A stretch of 64,000 nucleotides of DNA from Streptomyces sp. NBC_01478 (lineage in GTDB: Bacteria > Actinomycetota > Actinomycetes > Streptomycetales > Streptomycetaceae), in the NCBI RefSeq assembly GCF_036227225.1, contig NZ_CP109444.1, positions 7,483,501 to 7,547,500 on the forward strand, written 5' to 3'. Each line of letters begins with the position of its first letter. Within the stretch, counting starts at the first letter, position 1. Shown here piece by piece: positions 19,135 to 28,135 of the stretch. The notes beneath the pieces were generated by a model. That model did no database searches and was not told the origin of the DNA. It saw only the letters and a list, made by a program, of their open reading frames with translations. The translations under genes and the position numbers were made by a program.

Positions 19135-19553
19135 TGAGTGGCAACCAGGGCGGCGGGAGTCTGCTCGCCCAGCCATTGCAACGGCCTTCCGGGCTACGGG
19201 TGTTGGCCTACCTCCTGCTCTTCGTGCTCGGCGCCGTCGTCGGGGTGGCCGGGGCGCTGGTGCAGGCCGCGTGGTTCCCGGGCGGGCTGCTGCTCGCGCT
19301 CGTGGGAGCGGCCGGACTGTTCCTCGGCGGGGCGAGAGCGGCCGACGGGAGGGGCGGGGCCGTGGCGCCCGCCGCGGGCTGGATGGTCGCCGTCATCCTG
19401 CTCACCGCCAGCCGGCCGGAGGGCGATTTCCTCTTCGGCGCAGGAGTCGGTTCCTATCTCTTCCTGCTCGGTGGGATGGCTGTAGCTGTGATGTGTGCCA
19501 CGTTGGGTTTGGGGCGGCAACCAAGCAGCTCTGACGTCCGACTTGGCAAGTGA
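19134..19553 (+). CDS. Small integral membrane protein (DUF6113-like)
   Basis: 139 residues from ATG 19134, overlapping the mshB stop. About four membrane helices: LRVLAYLLLFVLGAVVGVAG, FPGGLLLALVGAAGLFLGG, a third after GWMVAVILL, and YLFLLGGMAVAVMCATLGLG. The N-terminal tail is Gly/Ser-rich and the C-terminal tail short. No catalytic motif. Translational coupling to mshB suggests co-expression, not a known role in mycothiol synthesis. Family assignment is from memory and tentative. Confidence 0.75.
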   Translation: MSGNQGGGSLLAQPLQRPSGLRVLAYLLLFVLGAVVGVAGALVQAAWFPGGLLLALVGAAGLFLGGARAADGRGGAVAPAAGWMVAVILLTASRPEGDFLFGAGVGSYLFLLGGMAVAVMCATLGLGRQPSSSDVRLGK

Positions 19554-19703
19554 CGTACCACTTCGCGGTGACGCGCGCGTGCGAGTCCGGTGTGGGTTTC
19601 CCCAGCGGCCGTGGGATACCGCCAAGAAGTGGCCAGTATGGTGGTGCGCGCCGCCGAGTCGCCCGTGGGTGTCGGGCGGCGGAGCCAACCGGGAGAACCT
19701 GCC

Positions 19704-22298
19704 TTGAGTCGTGAAACTGACACTCCGTCCTCCGGGCCCGACGGGCGCGGCGGAGCCGCTTACCCCTCGGGGACCCCGCCGTACGGGACGCCTGCGGCTT
19801 CCGACGACCGTACGGATGCGGGGCGTTCGGCCGCGCAGCCGGAGGAACGCAAGACCGAGACGACGCTGACGACCCGGATCCGGATCAACATCCCCGGTTC
19901 GCGGCCCATTCCGCCTGTCGTCGTGCGCACGCCCGTCGCGGACTCCGGGTCCGGCGACGGATCCACGACTGCCGAGACGCAGTTGCCGAGTTCCGCACTG
20001 CCCACCACGGGCGTCGTCGAGCCGACCGCCGAACTCGCGCTGCCCGGCGCCGAGGAGAAGACGAGCGACTGGTTCGCGCCCCGCAAGTCCGGCCCCGCGA
20101 AGGGCGGTCAGGGCGGTGGCGGCACCAACGGGGCGGGAATTCCCGGGGGTTCGGCCGCGGGCACCCCGAGCGCGCCGACTGGCGGTGCGACCGGCGGCAA
20201 TCGGCCGACCGGTGCCCGTCCCGGTGGTGTGGTCGGCGGCATGAGCGTCACCGGCGCCACCCGTCAGTCCGGCGCGGGCGGCGGCACGAACGGCGCCGGA
20301 ATCGGCGGTGCCACCGGCGCCGGACCCGTCGCCCCCGGACACGGCGGCGGCACCGGCTCCTTCGACGTGACCGAGGCACTGGCGGCGGGGCCGCGGGGCC
20401 CCAACGGATCACGCCCGAACGGCGGCGGCCCGAACGCCGGCGGCCCGGGCGAACCGCGCCGCGACGACCTGCCGTACTTCTCCGAGAACGGGCAGCAGGG
20501 CGGTTTCCCCGGACCTGGCGGTCAGGGCGGCTATCCCGAGCCCAACGGCCAGGGCGAACCGGGCGGCTATCCCGGACCGGGCGGTCAGGGCGAGCTGGGC
20601 GGTTTCCCCGGGTCGGGCGGCCCCGGCCCGCGAGCCGAACAGTTCCCCGGGCCGGGCGGCCAGGGCATCGGTCCCGGTGGTCCGGGCGGTCCTGGTGGAC
20701 CCAGCGGTTTCAACGGCCCGAACGGGCGCGGCGGTCAGGGCGGTCCCGAGGGACCCGCCGGCCCGACCGGCGGCCCGGTCACCGGCAACGGCCTGATGCT
20801 CCCGCCGGGCCCCATGGGCGGAGCACCGGGCACGCCGAGCGGTTACGCCGACGGACCGGGCGCCACGAACGGCGCCGGCGGTCCCGGTGGACTCGCCGGA
20901 CCGGGTGGTCCTGGCGGCCCGGGTGCTGCTGCCTCCGGCCGACACGGCAGGCCTGGCGGTCCGGGCGGTCCCGGCGGCCCCGGCGCGGGTCCCGGCATGG
21001 GCCCTGGCGGTCCCGGAACAGGCCCTGGTGGTCCCGGCATGGGCCCAGGCGGTCCCGGCGGCATGATCCCCGGCGGTGGTCTCAGCGACGACACCGCGAT
21101 CCTCACGCCGCAGAAGCCGGCCCCCGGACCCGGTGGCCCCGGCTACGGCGCCCCCGCCGACCAGGTCTCCGGACACACCGTCACCAGCGGTATGCCGGTC
21201 GTCCCGGGCGCCGGGACCTCGCCGTTCGGCACCGGTACCCACCCGGACGGACCGCTCCCGCACACGCCCCCGAAGCTGCCCGAGCCCGGTTCCGCGCAGA
21301 GCGCGCCCGCCGCGGGCAAGAACGCGGGCAAGGGCGCGAAGAAAAAGAAGAAGGGCCGCAGCAAGCTGGTCCTGCTCTTCGTCGCCGTGATCGTCATCGG
21401 GGGCGGCGCCTACTGCGCCGGCCTGCTGATGAACCACACCGACGTGCCCAAGGGCACCACCGTGCTCGGCGTGGACATCGGCGGCGGCACCCGTGACGAC
21501 GCCGTCAAGAAGCTCGACGACGCGTTCGGCGACCGGGTGAACAAGCCGCTGAAGCTGTCGGTCGGCGGCAAGACGGTCTCGCTCAAGCCGGACCAGGCGG
21601 GGCTCCAGTTCGACACCACGGCCACCGTGAGCGCGGCCGCCACCAGCGACTACAACCCGGTCTCCGTGATCGGCTCGCTCTTCGGCCAGCACCGGGTCGT
21701 CGACCCCGTCATGCCGGTCGACGAGGAGAAGCTGAACGCCGCCCTCTCCGACCTCGGCGGCGGCTCCGGCTCCGGCGCGGTCACCGAGGGCACGATCCAG
21801 TTCACGTCCGGCAAGGCCGTCGCCGTCTACGGCAAGGCGGGCAAGGCGATCGACGCGACCGCGTCCACCGGCGCCGTCGAGGAGGCCTACCGCAGCGAGG
21901 TGGAGACCGGCACGGCCACCACGGTGACCGTCCCGACGACCACCAAGCAGCCGACGATCACGAACGCCGAGGTCGACCGCGAGATGAAGGCCTTCGCGGA
22001 GCCCGCCATGTCCGGCCTAGCCACGGTCAAGACGGACACCGGGGTCGTACTGCCGCTGAGCCCGAAGAACTCCCTGTGGAAGTTCCTCAGGGTGAAGGCC
22101 GTGAACGGCAAGCTCACCGACAGCCCCGACCTGGCCGCCCTGAAGACGCTCTACGGCAGCACCTTCGACGGCGTCAAGATCACCCGCGCCGGCGGCCAGA
22201 AGACGGCCGTCACCCCGCAGGAGGTCTACATCGCCCTGCGCCAGGCCCTGATCAGCAAGACCGACCGGGTGGGGATCATCGACACGACCCCCAACTAG
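19704..22298 (+). CDS. Large Gly/Pro-rich membrane-anchored protein with peptidoglycan-binding (PG_binding_4/VanW-like) domain
   Basis: 864 residues from TTG 19704, chosen for the GGGAGAA ribosome site 7 bases upstream. Layout: polar N-terminus (1-130); Gly-rich region (130-245); collagen-like GGPGGPG/GQGG repeats (about 245-457), a likely flexible or triple-helical stalk; Lys-rich stop KKKKKGRSK; one membrane helix (about 553-575); then an outside domain starting VPKGTTVLGVDIGG, of the type placed before VanW and in some L,D-transpeptidases (PG_binding_4). The Gly/Pro part is therefore cytoplasmic if the basic flank stays inside. No VanW or YkuD catalytic motif follows. A strong hairpin lies just after the stop. 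Likely a cell-wall-contact protein; exact role unknown. Confidence 0.8.
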   Translation: MSRETDTPSSGPDGRGGAAYPSGTPPYGTPAASDDRTDAGRSAAQPEERKTETTLTTRIRINIPGSRPIPPVVVRTPVADSGSGDGSTTAETQLPSSALPTTGVVEPTAELALPGAEEKTSDWFAPRKSGPAKGGQGGGGTNGAGIPGGSAAGTPSAPTGGATGGNRPTGARPGGVVGGMSVTGATRQSGAGGGTNGAGIGGATGAGPVAPGHGGGTGSFDVTEALAAGPRGPNGSRPNGGGPNAGGPGEPRRDDLPYFSENGQQGGFPGPGGQGGYPEPNGQGEPGGYPGPGGQGELGGFPGSGGPGPRAEQFPGPGGQGIGPGGPGGPGGPSGFNGPNGRGGQGGPEGPAGPTGGPVTGNGLMLPPGPMGGAPGTPSGYADGPGATNGAGGPGGLAGPGGPGGPGAAASGRHGRPGGPGGPGGPGAGPGMGPGGPGTGPGGPGMGPGGPGGMIPGGGLSDDTAILTPQKPAPGPGGPGYGAPADQVSGHTVTSGMPVVPGAGTSPFGTGTHPDGPLPHTPPKLPEPGSAQSAPAAGKNAGKGAKKKKKGRSKLVLLFVAVIVIGGGAYCAGLLMNHTDVPKGTTVLGVDIGGGTRDDAVKKLDDAFGDRVNKPLKLSVGGKTVSLKPDQAGLQFDTTATVSAAATSDYNPVSVIGSLFGQHRVVDPVMPVDEEKLNAALSDLGGGSGSGAVTEGTIQFTSGKAVAVYGKAGKAIDATASTGAVEEAYRSEVETGTATTVTVPTTTKQPTITNAEVDREMKAFAEPAMSGLATVKTDTGVVLPLSPKNSLWKFLRVKAVNGKLTDSPDLAALKTLYGSTFDGVKITRAGGQKTAVTPQEVYIALRQALISKTDRVGIIDTTPN

Positions 22299-22310
22299 CA
22301 CCCGACCGCA

Positions 22311-22347
22311 CGAGGGGGCACCCGGCACAGCGCCGGGTGCCCCCTCG
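22311..22347 (+). terminator. Strong terminator hairpin
   Basis: Perfect 16-base stem CGAGGGGGCACCCGGC with its complement and a five-base loop, 12 bases after the stop of the Gly/Pro-rich gene. It separates that gene from the exporter operon. Confidence 0.82.
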
Positions 22348-22365
22348 GTCGTACGACGAGACAGC

Positions 22366-22404
22366 CGTAGGACATGGCGGTCGTAGGACATGACATCTGT
22401 CATG
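22366..22404 (+). promoter_or_regulatory. Direct repeat plus palindrome upstream of the ABC-2/two-component operon
   Basis: CGTAGGACATG occurs at 22366-22376 and again at 22382-22392, 16 bases apart. The second overlaps a near-perfect palindrome CATGACATCTGTCATG (22389-22404; arms of seven, centre TC). It lies 60 bases before the ATPase start. NarL-family regulators bind such dyads, so it is a candidate autoregulatory site for the response regulator at 25347. Confidence 0.6.
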
Positions 22405-22463
22405 CGCGACACCGGACCGTCGACACTGCCGGGCACCGGCCCCCGGCGGCCACGATGGATGTC

Positions 22464-23411
22464 ATGACGACAACAACGGCGACGACCACCCCGGTGGTCG
22501 GGTTCGACCAGGTGAGCAAGAGTTACGGCAGCGTCCGGGCCGTCGACGGGCTCTCGCTCGTGCTGCACCCGGGGGAGACGGTGGCCCTGCTGGGTCCGAA
22601 CGGGGCCGGCAAGTCGACCACCCTCGATCTGCTCCTCGGCCTCAAGCAGGCCGACACCGGCAAGGTCAGCGTCTTCGGCACCAGCCCCCGCGAGGCGATC
22701 GTCGCCGGGCGGGTGGGCGCGATGCTGCAGAGCGGCGGGCTGATGGACGAGGTCACGGTCGGTGAACTGGTCAAGCTGGCCTGCGACCTGCACCCGAAGC
22801 CGTACAAGGTCGCCGACGTGATCGCCCGCGCGGGCATCGCGCAGATCGCCGACCGCAAGGTCAACAAGCTCTCCGGCGGCCAGGCCCAGCGCGTCCGCTT
22901 CGCCCTCGCGACCGCCGGTGACAGCGACCTGATCGTCCTCGACGAACCGACCACCGGCATGGACGTCTCCGCCCGGCAGGCCTTCTGGGCCACCATGCGC
23001 GAACAGGCCGACCAGGGCCGTACGGTCCTCTTCGCCACCCACTACCTCGAAGAGGCCGACGCCATCGCGGACCGCGTGCTGGTCCTGCACCGCGGCAGGC
23101 TGCTCGCCGACGGCACCTCCGCCGAGATCAAGGCGAAGGCGGGCGCCCGCCGGATCGCCTTCGACCTGGACGGCGAGATCGACGAGGCACCGATCCGGTC
23201 CCTCCCCTTCCTGACCTCCGTCACAGTGTCAAAAAGCGGCTCCGCCGCGGGGTCCGGCCAGACGATCCGCATCCAGTCCACCGACGCCGACGCGACCGTC
23301 CACGCGCTCTACGGCCTCGGCGTCTACCCCCGCAACCTCGAAGTCGCCGGACTCGGCCTGGAGCAGGCCTTCGTCGCCATCACCACCGCCGAGGAGGCCA
23401 AGCAGTCATGA
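22464..23411 (+). CDS. ABC-2 type exporter, ATPase subunit
   Basis: 315 residues from ATG 22464; ATG 22455 (MDV) is an in-frame alternative. It drives export through the membrane subunit encoded next. Walker A is GPNGAGKST, signature LSGGQAQR, Walker B IVLDEPTTGMD and the switch His in ATHYLEEAD. The short C-terminal domain is of the DrrA/CcmA class. ATGA overlap with the next gene. With the kinase and regulator following, this is the common actinobacterial and Bacillus arrangement of an ABC-2 exporter controlled by a DesK/DesR-like pair; substrate unknown, possibly an antibiotic or lipid. Confidence 0.9.
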   Translation: MTTTTATTTPVVGFDQVSKSYGSVRAVDGLSLVLHPGETVALLGPNGAGKSTTLDLLLGLKQADTGKVSVFGTSPREAIVAGRVGAMLQSGGLMDEVTVGELVKLACDLHPKPYKVADVIARAGIAQIADRKVNKLSGGQAQRVRFALATAGDSDLIVLDEPTTGMDVSARQAFWATMREQADQGRTVLFATHYLEEADAIADRVLVLHRGRLLADGTSAEIKAKAGARRIAFDLDGEIDEAPIRSLPFLTSVTVSKSGSAAGSGQTIRIQSTDADATVHALYGLGVYPRNLEVAGLGLEQAFVAITTAEEAKQS

Positions 23412-24139
23412 ACAGCCTGATCAAACTGGAACTCACCCGCGCCCTGCGCAACCGCAAGTTCCTGTTCTTCTCGGTGATCTACCCCTCCGTCATCTTCCTG
23501 CTCGTCTCCAACCAGACGGGCACGGTCGACGGCACCGGCCTGAGCATCGCGAAGTACGTCATGGTCTCCATGGCCTCCTTCGGCGCTCTGACCGCCGTCC
23601 TGATGGGCAACAGCGAGCGCATCGCCAAGGAGCGCGAGAACGGCTGGGTACGGCAGTTGAGGCTGACCCCGCTGCCCGGGCGCGGCTACGTCCTCGCCAA
23701 GACCGCCAGCGCCGCGGTCGTCAGCCTGCCGTCGATCGTGGTCGTCTTCATCGTCGCCGCGGTGCTGAAGGACGTACGGCTGGACGCCTGGCAGTGGCTC
23801 GCGCTGACCGGCGCGATCTGGGCGGGCAGCCTGGTCTTCGCGGCGCTCGGCGTGGCCATCGGATACCTCGCCAGCGGGGACGCGGTCCGCCCGATCACGA
23901 TGATCGTCTACTTCGGCCTGTCGATCCTCGGCGGCCTCTGGTTCCCGTCCACGACCTTCCCGACCTGGCTCCAGGACATCGCGAAGTGGCTGCCCACGCA
24001 CGCGTACGCTGCGCTGGGGCAGGCGATCGAGCAGAGCCAGTCGCCCCACGCCAAGGACGTCACCCTCCTCGTCGTCTACTTCGCCCTGTTCGCGGGCGGG
24101 GCGGCGTGGCTGTACCGGAAGGACACGCTGAAGGCGTGA
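23408..24139 (+). CDS. ABC-2 type exporter, membrane subunit
   Basis: 243 residues with six hydrophobic segments, of the ABC2_membrane class (early motif LIKLELTRALRNRKFLFFSV; later IGYLASGDAVRPITM). The segment ILGGLWFPSTTFPTWLQ before the last helices is typical of DrrB-like proteins. The start overlaps the ATPase stop (ATGA) and the end is 5 bases from the kinase start. Forms the pore with the subunit at 22464. Confidence 0.88.
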   Translation: MNSLIKLELTRALRNRKFLFFSVIYPSVIFLLVSNQTGTVDGTGLSIAKYVMVSMASFGALTAVLMGNSERIAKERENGWVRQLRLTPLPGRGYVLAKTASAAVVSLPSIVVVFIVAAVLKDVRLDAWQWLALTGAIWAGSLVFAALGVAIGYLASGDAVRPITMIVYFGLSILGGLWFPSTTFPTWLQDIAKWLPTHAYAALGQAIEQSQSPHAKDVTLLVVYFALFAGGAAWLYRKDTLKA

Positions 24140-24144
24140 GCGCG

Positions 24145-25350
24145 ATGACCGAGGACCCGCTGCCGGAGAAGGCCAGGGTGGAGCGGCTGATCCGGATCGG
24201 ACAGCCGCCCCGCAACCGGAGCGAGCTGCTGCGCAAGCTGGTGTGGATCCTGCCCTGGCTGGTCTTCCTCGGCGCGCCCGTGCAGGACCTGCTGGCCGGC
24301 CACCACACCACCGCGGCCACGACGGCCGGCTGGGTGGGCCTGGTGGCCTTCACCGGGACCTACCTGGCGGTCGTCTTCCGCACCATGGGCCGCGCCTACT
24401 CCGGCTGGCTCGTCGGCGCCATGGTCGCCGTGCTGTGGGTCCTGGCCGTCGCGCTGACCCTCAGCCTCGGCCACCCCTGGCTCGGCCTCTTCGTCTACGT
24501 CTCCGTCACCTGCGGGGTCACCCTCCCCCTGACCGCCGCGTACTGGACGATCCCGCTGACCACCGCCGCGATGATGCTGGCGGGCTGGTTCGTCGACGAC
24601 CTGGACGACGCCTGGGGGCTGTTCCTGATCGTGCTGCTGGTGGGCTACTCCATGACGGGCGTACGGCAACTGGTGCGCACGACGGTCGAGTTGCGCAAGG
24701 CGAGGGCCACGGTCGCCCAACTGGCGGCGAACGAGGAGCGGTTGCGCCTGGCCCGAGACCTGCACGACCTGCTCGGCCACTCCCTCTCCCTGATCACACT
24801 GAAGAGCGAGCTGGCCGGCCGGATGCTCCCCGACCACCCCGACAAGGCGGCCCAGCAGGTCGCCGACATCGAACAGGTCAGCCGCCAGGCCCTGGTGGAC
24901 GTCCGCGAGGCGGTCACCGGCTACCGCCGCCCCCGCCTGGCCGGCGAACTGGCGGGCGCACAGGTCGCGTTGACGGCGGCGGGAGTCATCGCGGACCTCC
25001 CCGCGGAACCAGACCTGACCGCCGTGTCCGAGAACAGCGAGTCGGCCCTGGCCTGGGCCCTGCGCGAGGCGATCACGAACGTCGTACGGCACAGCGGCGC
25101 CCAGCGCTGCGTGGCGGAACTGGTCCGACGCCACACCCTGGACGGCCCGGTACTCGAACTCTCCGTCGAGGACAACGGCTCGGGCGGCTCGGGCAAGGGC
25201 CCCGGCAACGGCCTGACGGGCCTCGGCGAGCGCCTGGAGAAGATCGGCGGCTCCCTGGAGACGACCCGCCTCAAACACGGCTTCCGGCTGGTCGCGAGGG
25301 TGCCGGCGGGCACTCCGCTCACCTCGGCGGACGTAGGATCGCCCGCATGA
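24145..25350 (+). CDS. Sensor histidine kinase (DesK/NarX-like, HisKA_3)
   Basis: 401 residues from ATG 24145, with GAAGG 9 bases upstream; GTG 24136, overlapping the previous stop, is an alternative. About five membrane helices (residues 32-170) act as a membrane sensor without a large outside domain. A coiled linker (ELRKARATVAQLAANEERL) leads to the HisKA_3 box LARDLHDLLGHSLSL, phosphorylated His about 207. The ATP-binding domain has the N box REAITNVVRHSG and G box DNGSGG. It ends overlapping the regulator start (ATGA). Likely senses membrane state or the exporter's substrate (inference). Confidence 0.9.
   Translation: MTEDPLPEKARVERLIRIGQPPRNRSELLRKLVWILPWLVFLGAPVQDLLAGHHTTAATTAGWVGLVAFTGTYLAVVFRTMGRAYSGWLVGAMVAVLWVLAVALTLSLGHPWLGLFVYVSVTCGVTLPLTAAYWTIPLTTAAMMLAGWFVDDLDDAWGLFLIVLLVGYSMTGVRQLVRTTVELRKARATVAQLAANEERLRLARDLHDLLGHSLSLITLKSELAGRMLPDHPDKAAQQVADIEQVSRQALVDVREAVTGYRRPRLAGELAGAQVALTAAGVIADLPAEPDLTAVSENSESALAWALREAITNVVRHSGAQRCVAELVRRHTLDGPVLELSVEDNGSGGSGKGPGNGLTGLGERLEKIGGSLETTRLKHGFRLVARVPAGTPLTSADVGSPA
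25334..25339 (+). promoter_or_regulatory. TANNNT box 7 bases before the response regulator start
   Basis: TAGGAT, then CGCCCGC, then ATG 25347, inside the end of the kinase gene. It could give the regulator a separate leaderless transcript. Confidence 0.35.
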
Positions 25351-25961
25351 GCCGTACGATCAAGGTCCTCCTCGCCGAGGACCAGTCGATGGTCCGCGAG
25401 GCACTGGCCGCACTGCTCGGCCTGGAGGACGACATCGAGGTCGTCGCCCAAGTCGCGCGCGGCGACGAGGTGTTGGCGGCGGTACGGCAGCACACCGTGG
25501 ACGTGGCCCTCCTCGACATCGAGATGCCGGGCTGCACGGGCATCGAGGCGGCGGCCCAGGTCCACAAGGCGTTCCCCGAGGTGAAGCTGGTCGTCCTCAC
25601 GACCTTCGGCCGCCCCGGCTACCTCCGCAGCGCGATGGAAGCGGGCGCGGACGCGTTCCTGGTCAAGGACGCCCCGGCGGCCCAACTGGCCGAAGCGGTA
25701 AGGAAAGTCCTGGCAGGGGAGAGGGTCATCGACCCGACCTTGGCGGCAGCGGCTCTGGCGGAGGGCGCGAACCCTTTGACCGACAGGGAGCGCGAGGTTT
25801 TGCGGGCGGCGGCGGACGGTTCCACGAACGCGGAGCTGGCGAAGGCCCTGCATTTGTCGCAGGGGACGGTCCGCAACTATCTGTCGACGGCGATCCAGAA
25901 GTTGGCGGTACGGAACAGGGCAGAGGCGGTGCGGATCGCGAGAGAGAAGGGCTGGCTGTAA
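25347..25961 (+). CDS. NarL/DesR-type response regulator
   Basis: 204 residues. The receiver domain has acidic residues LLAEDQSMVRE and the phosphorylated Asp in VALLDIEMPG; Thr and Lys of the switch are in VVLTTFG and LVKDAPA. A LuxR-type HTH follows (LTDREREVLRAAADG, then HLSQGTVRNYLS). Partner of the kinase encoded immediately upstream, and the probable ligand of the dyad at 22389-22404. The region after it carries a dispersed Streptomyces repeat, not a classical terminator. Confidence 0.92.
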   Translation: MSRTIKVLLAEDQSMVREALAALLGLEDDIEVVAQVARGDEVLAAVRQHTVDVALLDIEMPGCTGIEAAAQVHKAFPEVKLVVLTTFGRPGYLRSAMEAGADAFLVKDAPAAQLAEAVRKVLAGERVIDPTLAAAALAEGANPLTDREREVLRAAADGSTNAELAKALHLSQGTVRNYLSTAIQKLAVRNRAEAVRIAREKGWL

Positions 25962-25984
25962 AACGCAGGCCGGCGGCATCTCCC

Positions 25985-26044
25985 TTAGGGGCGCGGGGCT
26001 GTATCTATTTGCGGCTCCGCCGCGTGGGCGCGACCAGCTCCAAC
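25985..26044 (+). repeat. Dispersed intergenic repeat, copy A
   Basis: GGGGCGCGGGGCTGTATC followed by GCGGCTCCGCCGCGTGGGCG and CGACCAGC. Near-identical to copy B at 35495-35554; a related copy lies at 51979-52024. The GCGGCTCCGCCGC part forms a small hairpin. Such elements are common at 3' ends of Streptomyces genes. Confidence 0.8.
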
Positions 26045-26094
26045 GCGCCATCAGACGCAAGACAGCCAAAGCTCCAACGGCGAATAGGCGCAAG

Positions 26095-26967
26095 TCAGTT
26101 CAACATAGCCCGAGCCGATTGCGCCTGCCCCCGCACCCGATCAGCAGCAGGCTCATCCACAACCGCCACCACCTCGGCATACGCATCCAGTTCAGCCGCC
26201 CCGGTGAGGAAATCCCCCCGCTGAACCAGCAGTTGAGCCCGCTCATACCGCAACCGAGCCGCATGAGACGGCAACACCAACGCCAACTCGACGGCCCACA
26301 GGGCCACATCCGACCGCTCAGGCCGAGCCGCAGCCCACGCCCGAATGTTGTTCAGGACCCGAGAAACAACCTCCAAGGGCGCCGCGGGCACAAGCATCGA
26401 GGGCTCCAGCGAAGCTCCCGTCGCCCCCGCCACCAACAACTCCGCATCACCCCTCGCCAACACCCGCCCCCCATCGAAGGGATCGGCCAGCACCTGCTCC
26501 TCCGCCGCCCCGAACCCCACCACGAAGTGCCCGGGCAAGGCGACCCCGTACACCGGAGCCCCCGCCCGCCGAGCGACCTCCATCCACACCACGGACAACA
26601 GGATCGGCAACCCGCGCCGCCGCCGCAGTACTTCGTGCAGCAGCGAGGACTGCAGCCGCTGGTAGTCGCCGGGCGTACCGCGGAACTCGAAGCGGACACC
26701 GAGGAGTTGACGCAGGGCGCTCGCCCAGGCCGAGGGCCCGCCAGGCCGGAACGGCAACTGCCCCGCCAGCCGGTCCAGTTCGGCCTGCGCCGAGTCGATG
26801 CCCGTGTCGTCCAACGCCCCGTCCGCCGCAGCCCCCACCAGCAGGCACAGCGCCGCAAGATCGGGCCGTTCGGACCGAGCCTCCTCGGCGAACAGCCGAC
26901 GCACCTCGGCTGCCCGCGCGGGCGACGGGGGACAGGGGCCGGGCATGGCGAACTCGTACCCCCTCAC
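26095..26967 (-). CDS. SirB1/transglutaminase-like family protein
   Basis: 290 residues from GTG 26967, which overlaps the upstream stop as GTGA; ATG 26946 (seven residues shorter) is an alternative. The conserved core is RRRRGLPILLSVVWMEVARR followed by GVALPGHFVVGFG, the SirB1 (Transglut_core2) signature, and a C-terminal helical, TPR-like part. The transglutaminase-like fold here usually lacks proven enzyme activity. It forms a two-gene unit with the GNAT gene. Function unknown. Confidence 0.85.
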   Translation of the reverse strand: MRGYEFAMPGPCPPSPARAAEVRRLFAEEARSERPDLAALCLLVGAAADGALDDTGIDSAQAELDRLAGQLPFRPGGPSAWASALRQLLGVRFEFRGTPGDYQRLQSSLLHEVLRRRRGLPILLSVVWMEVARRAGAPVYGVALPGHFVVGFGAAEEQVLADPFDGGRVLARGDAELLVAGATGASLEPSMLVPAAPLEVVSRVLNNIRAWAAARPERSDVALWAVELALVLPSHAARLRYERAQLLVQRGDFLTGAAELDAYAEVVAVVDEPAADRVRGQAQSARAMLN

Positions 26968-27995
26968 GACGATCCGTGCGGGCCGGAACCATCAGAATCC
27001 ACGGGGCCGCGATAGTGGTGATAGGCGTGATGCGCCCCGAACCCCATCCCGGTGTACAGCGCCCGCGCCCCCACGTTGTCCGCCTCGACCTGCAACCACG
27101 CGGCCGACGCCCCCTCGTCCAGCGCCCGCGAGGCCAACGCGGCCATGACGAGCGAGGCCAGCCCCCGCCGCCGTAGCGCCGGATCCACCTCGACGGCGCC
27201 GAAACCGGCCCACCGCCCGTCGACGACACACCGCCCGATGGCCGCGGGAGCCGCATCCGGGCCCTCGCCGGGGACCGTCGCGAACCACACCGAGGGCCCG
27301 CTGCCCAGCACCTTCAGAGCCACCTCGCTCACCCCCTTGCGGTGATAGCGGTTCAGCCACGCCTCGTCGGCCGCCCGGGACAGGACGACCCCGGACGCGT
27401 CGGCCCGGTCGGCGACCGGGGCCAGCGCCCCGACCCACAGCTCGGCGGTCACCTCACGGGTCCAGCCGCGCTGTTCCAACTCGGCGCAGAGCAGCTCCTG
27501 GGTGCCCTCGGCGCCGGTCGCGGTCTGGACGTACGCGGGCAGGCCGCGGTCGCCGTACCACCGTCGTACGGCGGTGAGGGCCGCGTCGAGGGGCAGGCCG
27601 GGATCGCCGAGCGGCAGCGCGGAGTTGGCGCGCCGGGTGAATCCGGCGGCGGCGCGCAGCTCCCACTCGCCGAGGCGCTCGCTCTCCACCGGCTGCCAGC
27701 CGCGCGAGGAGACCTGCGCCACCTCCCTGTAGGTGGCGGAAGGTCCCCGCCGACGGGCCGGAGCGGCCGGTACGATCTTGCCCGCCACCAGCGAGGATTC
27801 CGAAATACGCACGGATTCCCCACCCTTCCGTGTGATCGTCAGCACACCGCTGTCCCATGATGTGAGAACACCCACCGTGTCGGTGAACTTCTCCGTCGTG
27901 TCTTCAGCATCGTTCAAGCGCCGGACGGAGACCCGTTTGCCCACGTCAGCAGCGGTGATCCGGACCTCAAGACGTCCAGCCGCAGAGATTTCCAC
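26964..27995 (-). CDS. GNAT-family N-acetyltransferase with N-terminal barrel domain
   Basis: 343 residues from GTG 27995, with GGAGGGG 11 bases upstream. The first about 85 residues form a small beta-barrel-like domain (VGKRVSVRRL...DTVGVLTSWDSGVLTI), as in M. tuberculosis Rv0428c-type proteins. The C-terminal GNAT domain has the acetyl-CoA loop LRRRGLASLVMAALA and the later strand WLQVEADNVGARALYTGMGF. Substrate unknown. Divergent from the ferredoxin gene across a 140-base gap. Confidence 0.87.
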   Translation of the reverse strand: MEISAAGRLEVRITAADVGKRVSVRRLNDAEDTTEKFTDTVGVLTSWDSGVLTITRKGGESVRISESSLVAGKIVPAAPARRRGPSATYREVAQVSSRGWQPVESERLGEWELRAAAGFTRRANSALPLGDPGLPLDAALTAVRRWYGDRGLPAYVQTATGAEGTQELLCAELEQRGWTREVTAELWVGALAPVADRADASGVVLSRAADEAWLNRYHRKGVSEVALKVLGSGPSVWFATVPGEGPDAAPAAIGRCVVDGRWAGFGAVEVDPALRRRGLASLVMAALASRALDEGASAAWLQVEADNVGARALYTGMGFGAHHAYHHYRGPVDSDGSGPHGSS

Positions 27996-28135
27996 AGGTC
28001 AGTTCACCCCTCCTGTATGGATCACGCCCCGGAACGGAGATACTAGGTGCGGGCATGGACGACGCCGCGCTCCAGCGCGCCTGGCGGCGGAGCCTACGGA
28101 GGCCCGCCAGCGCCCTATCGAGGAGGAACGACAGC

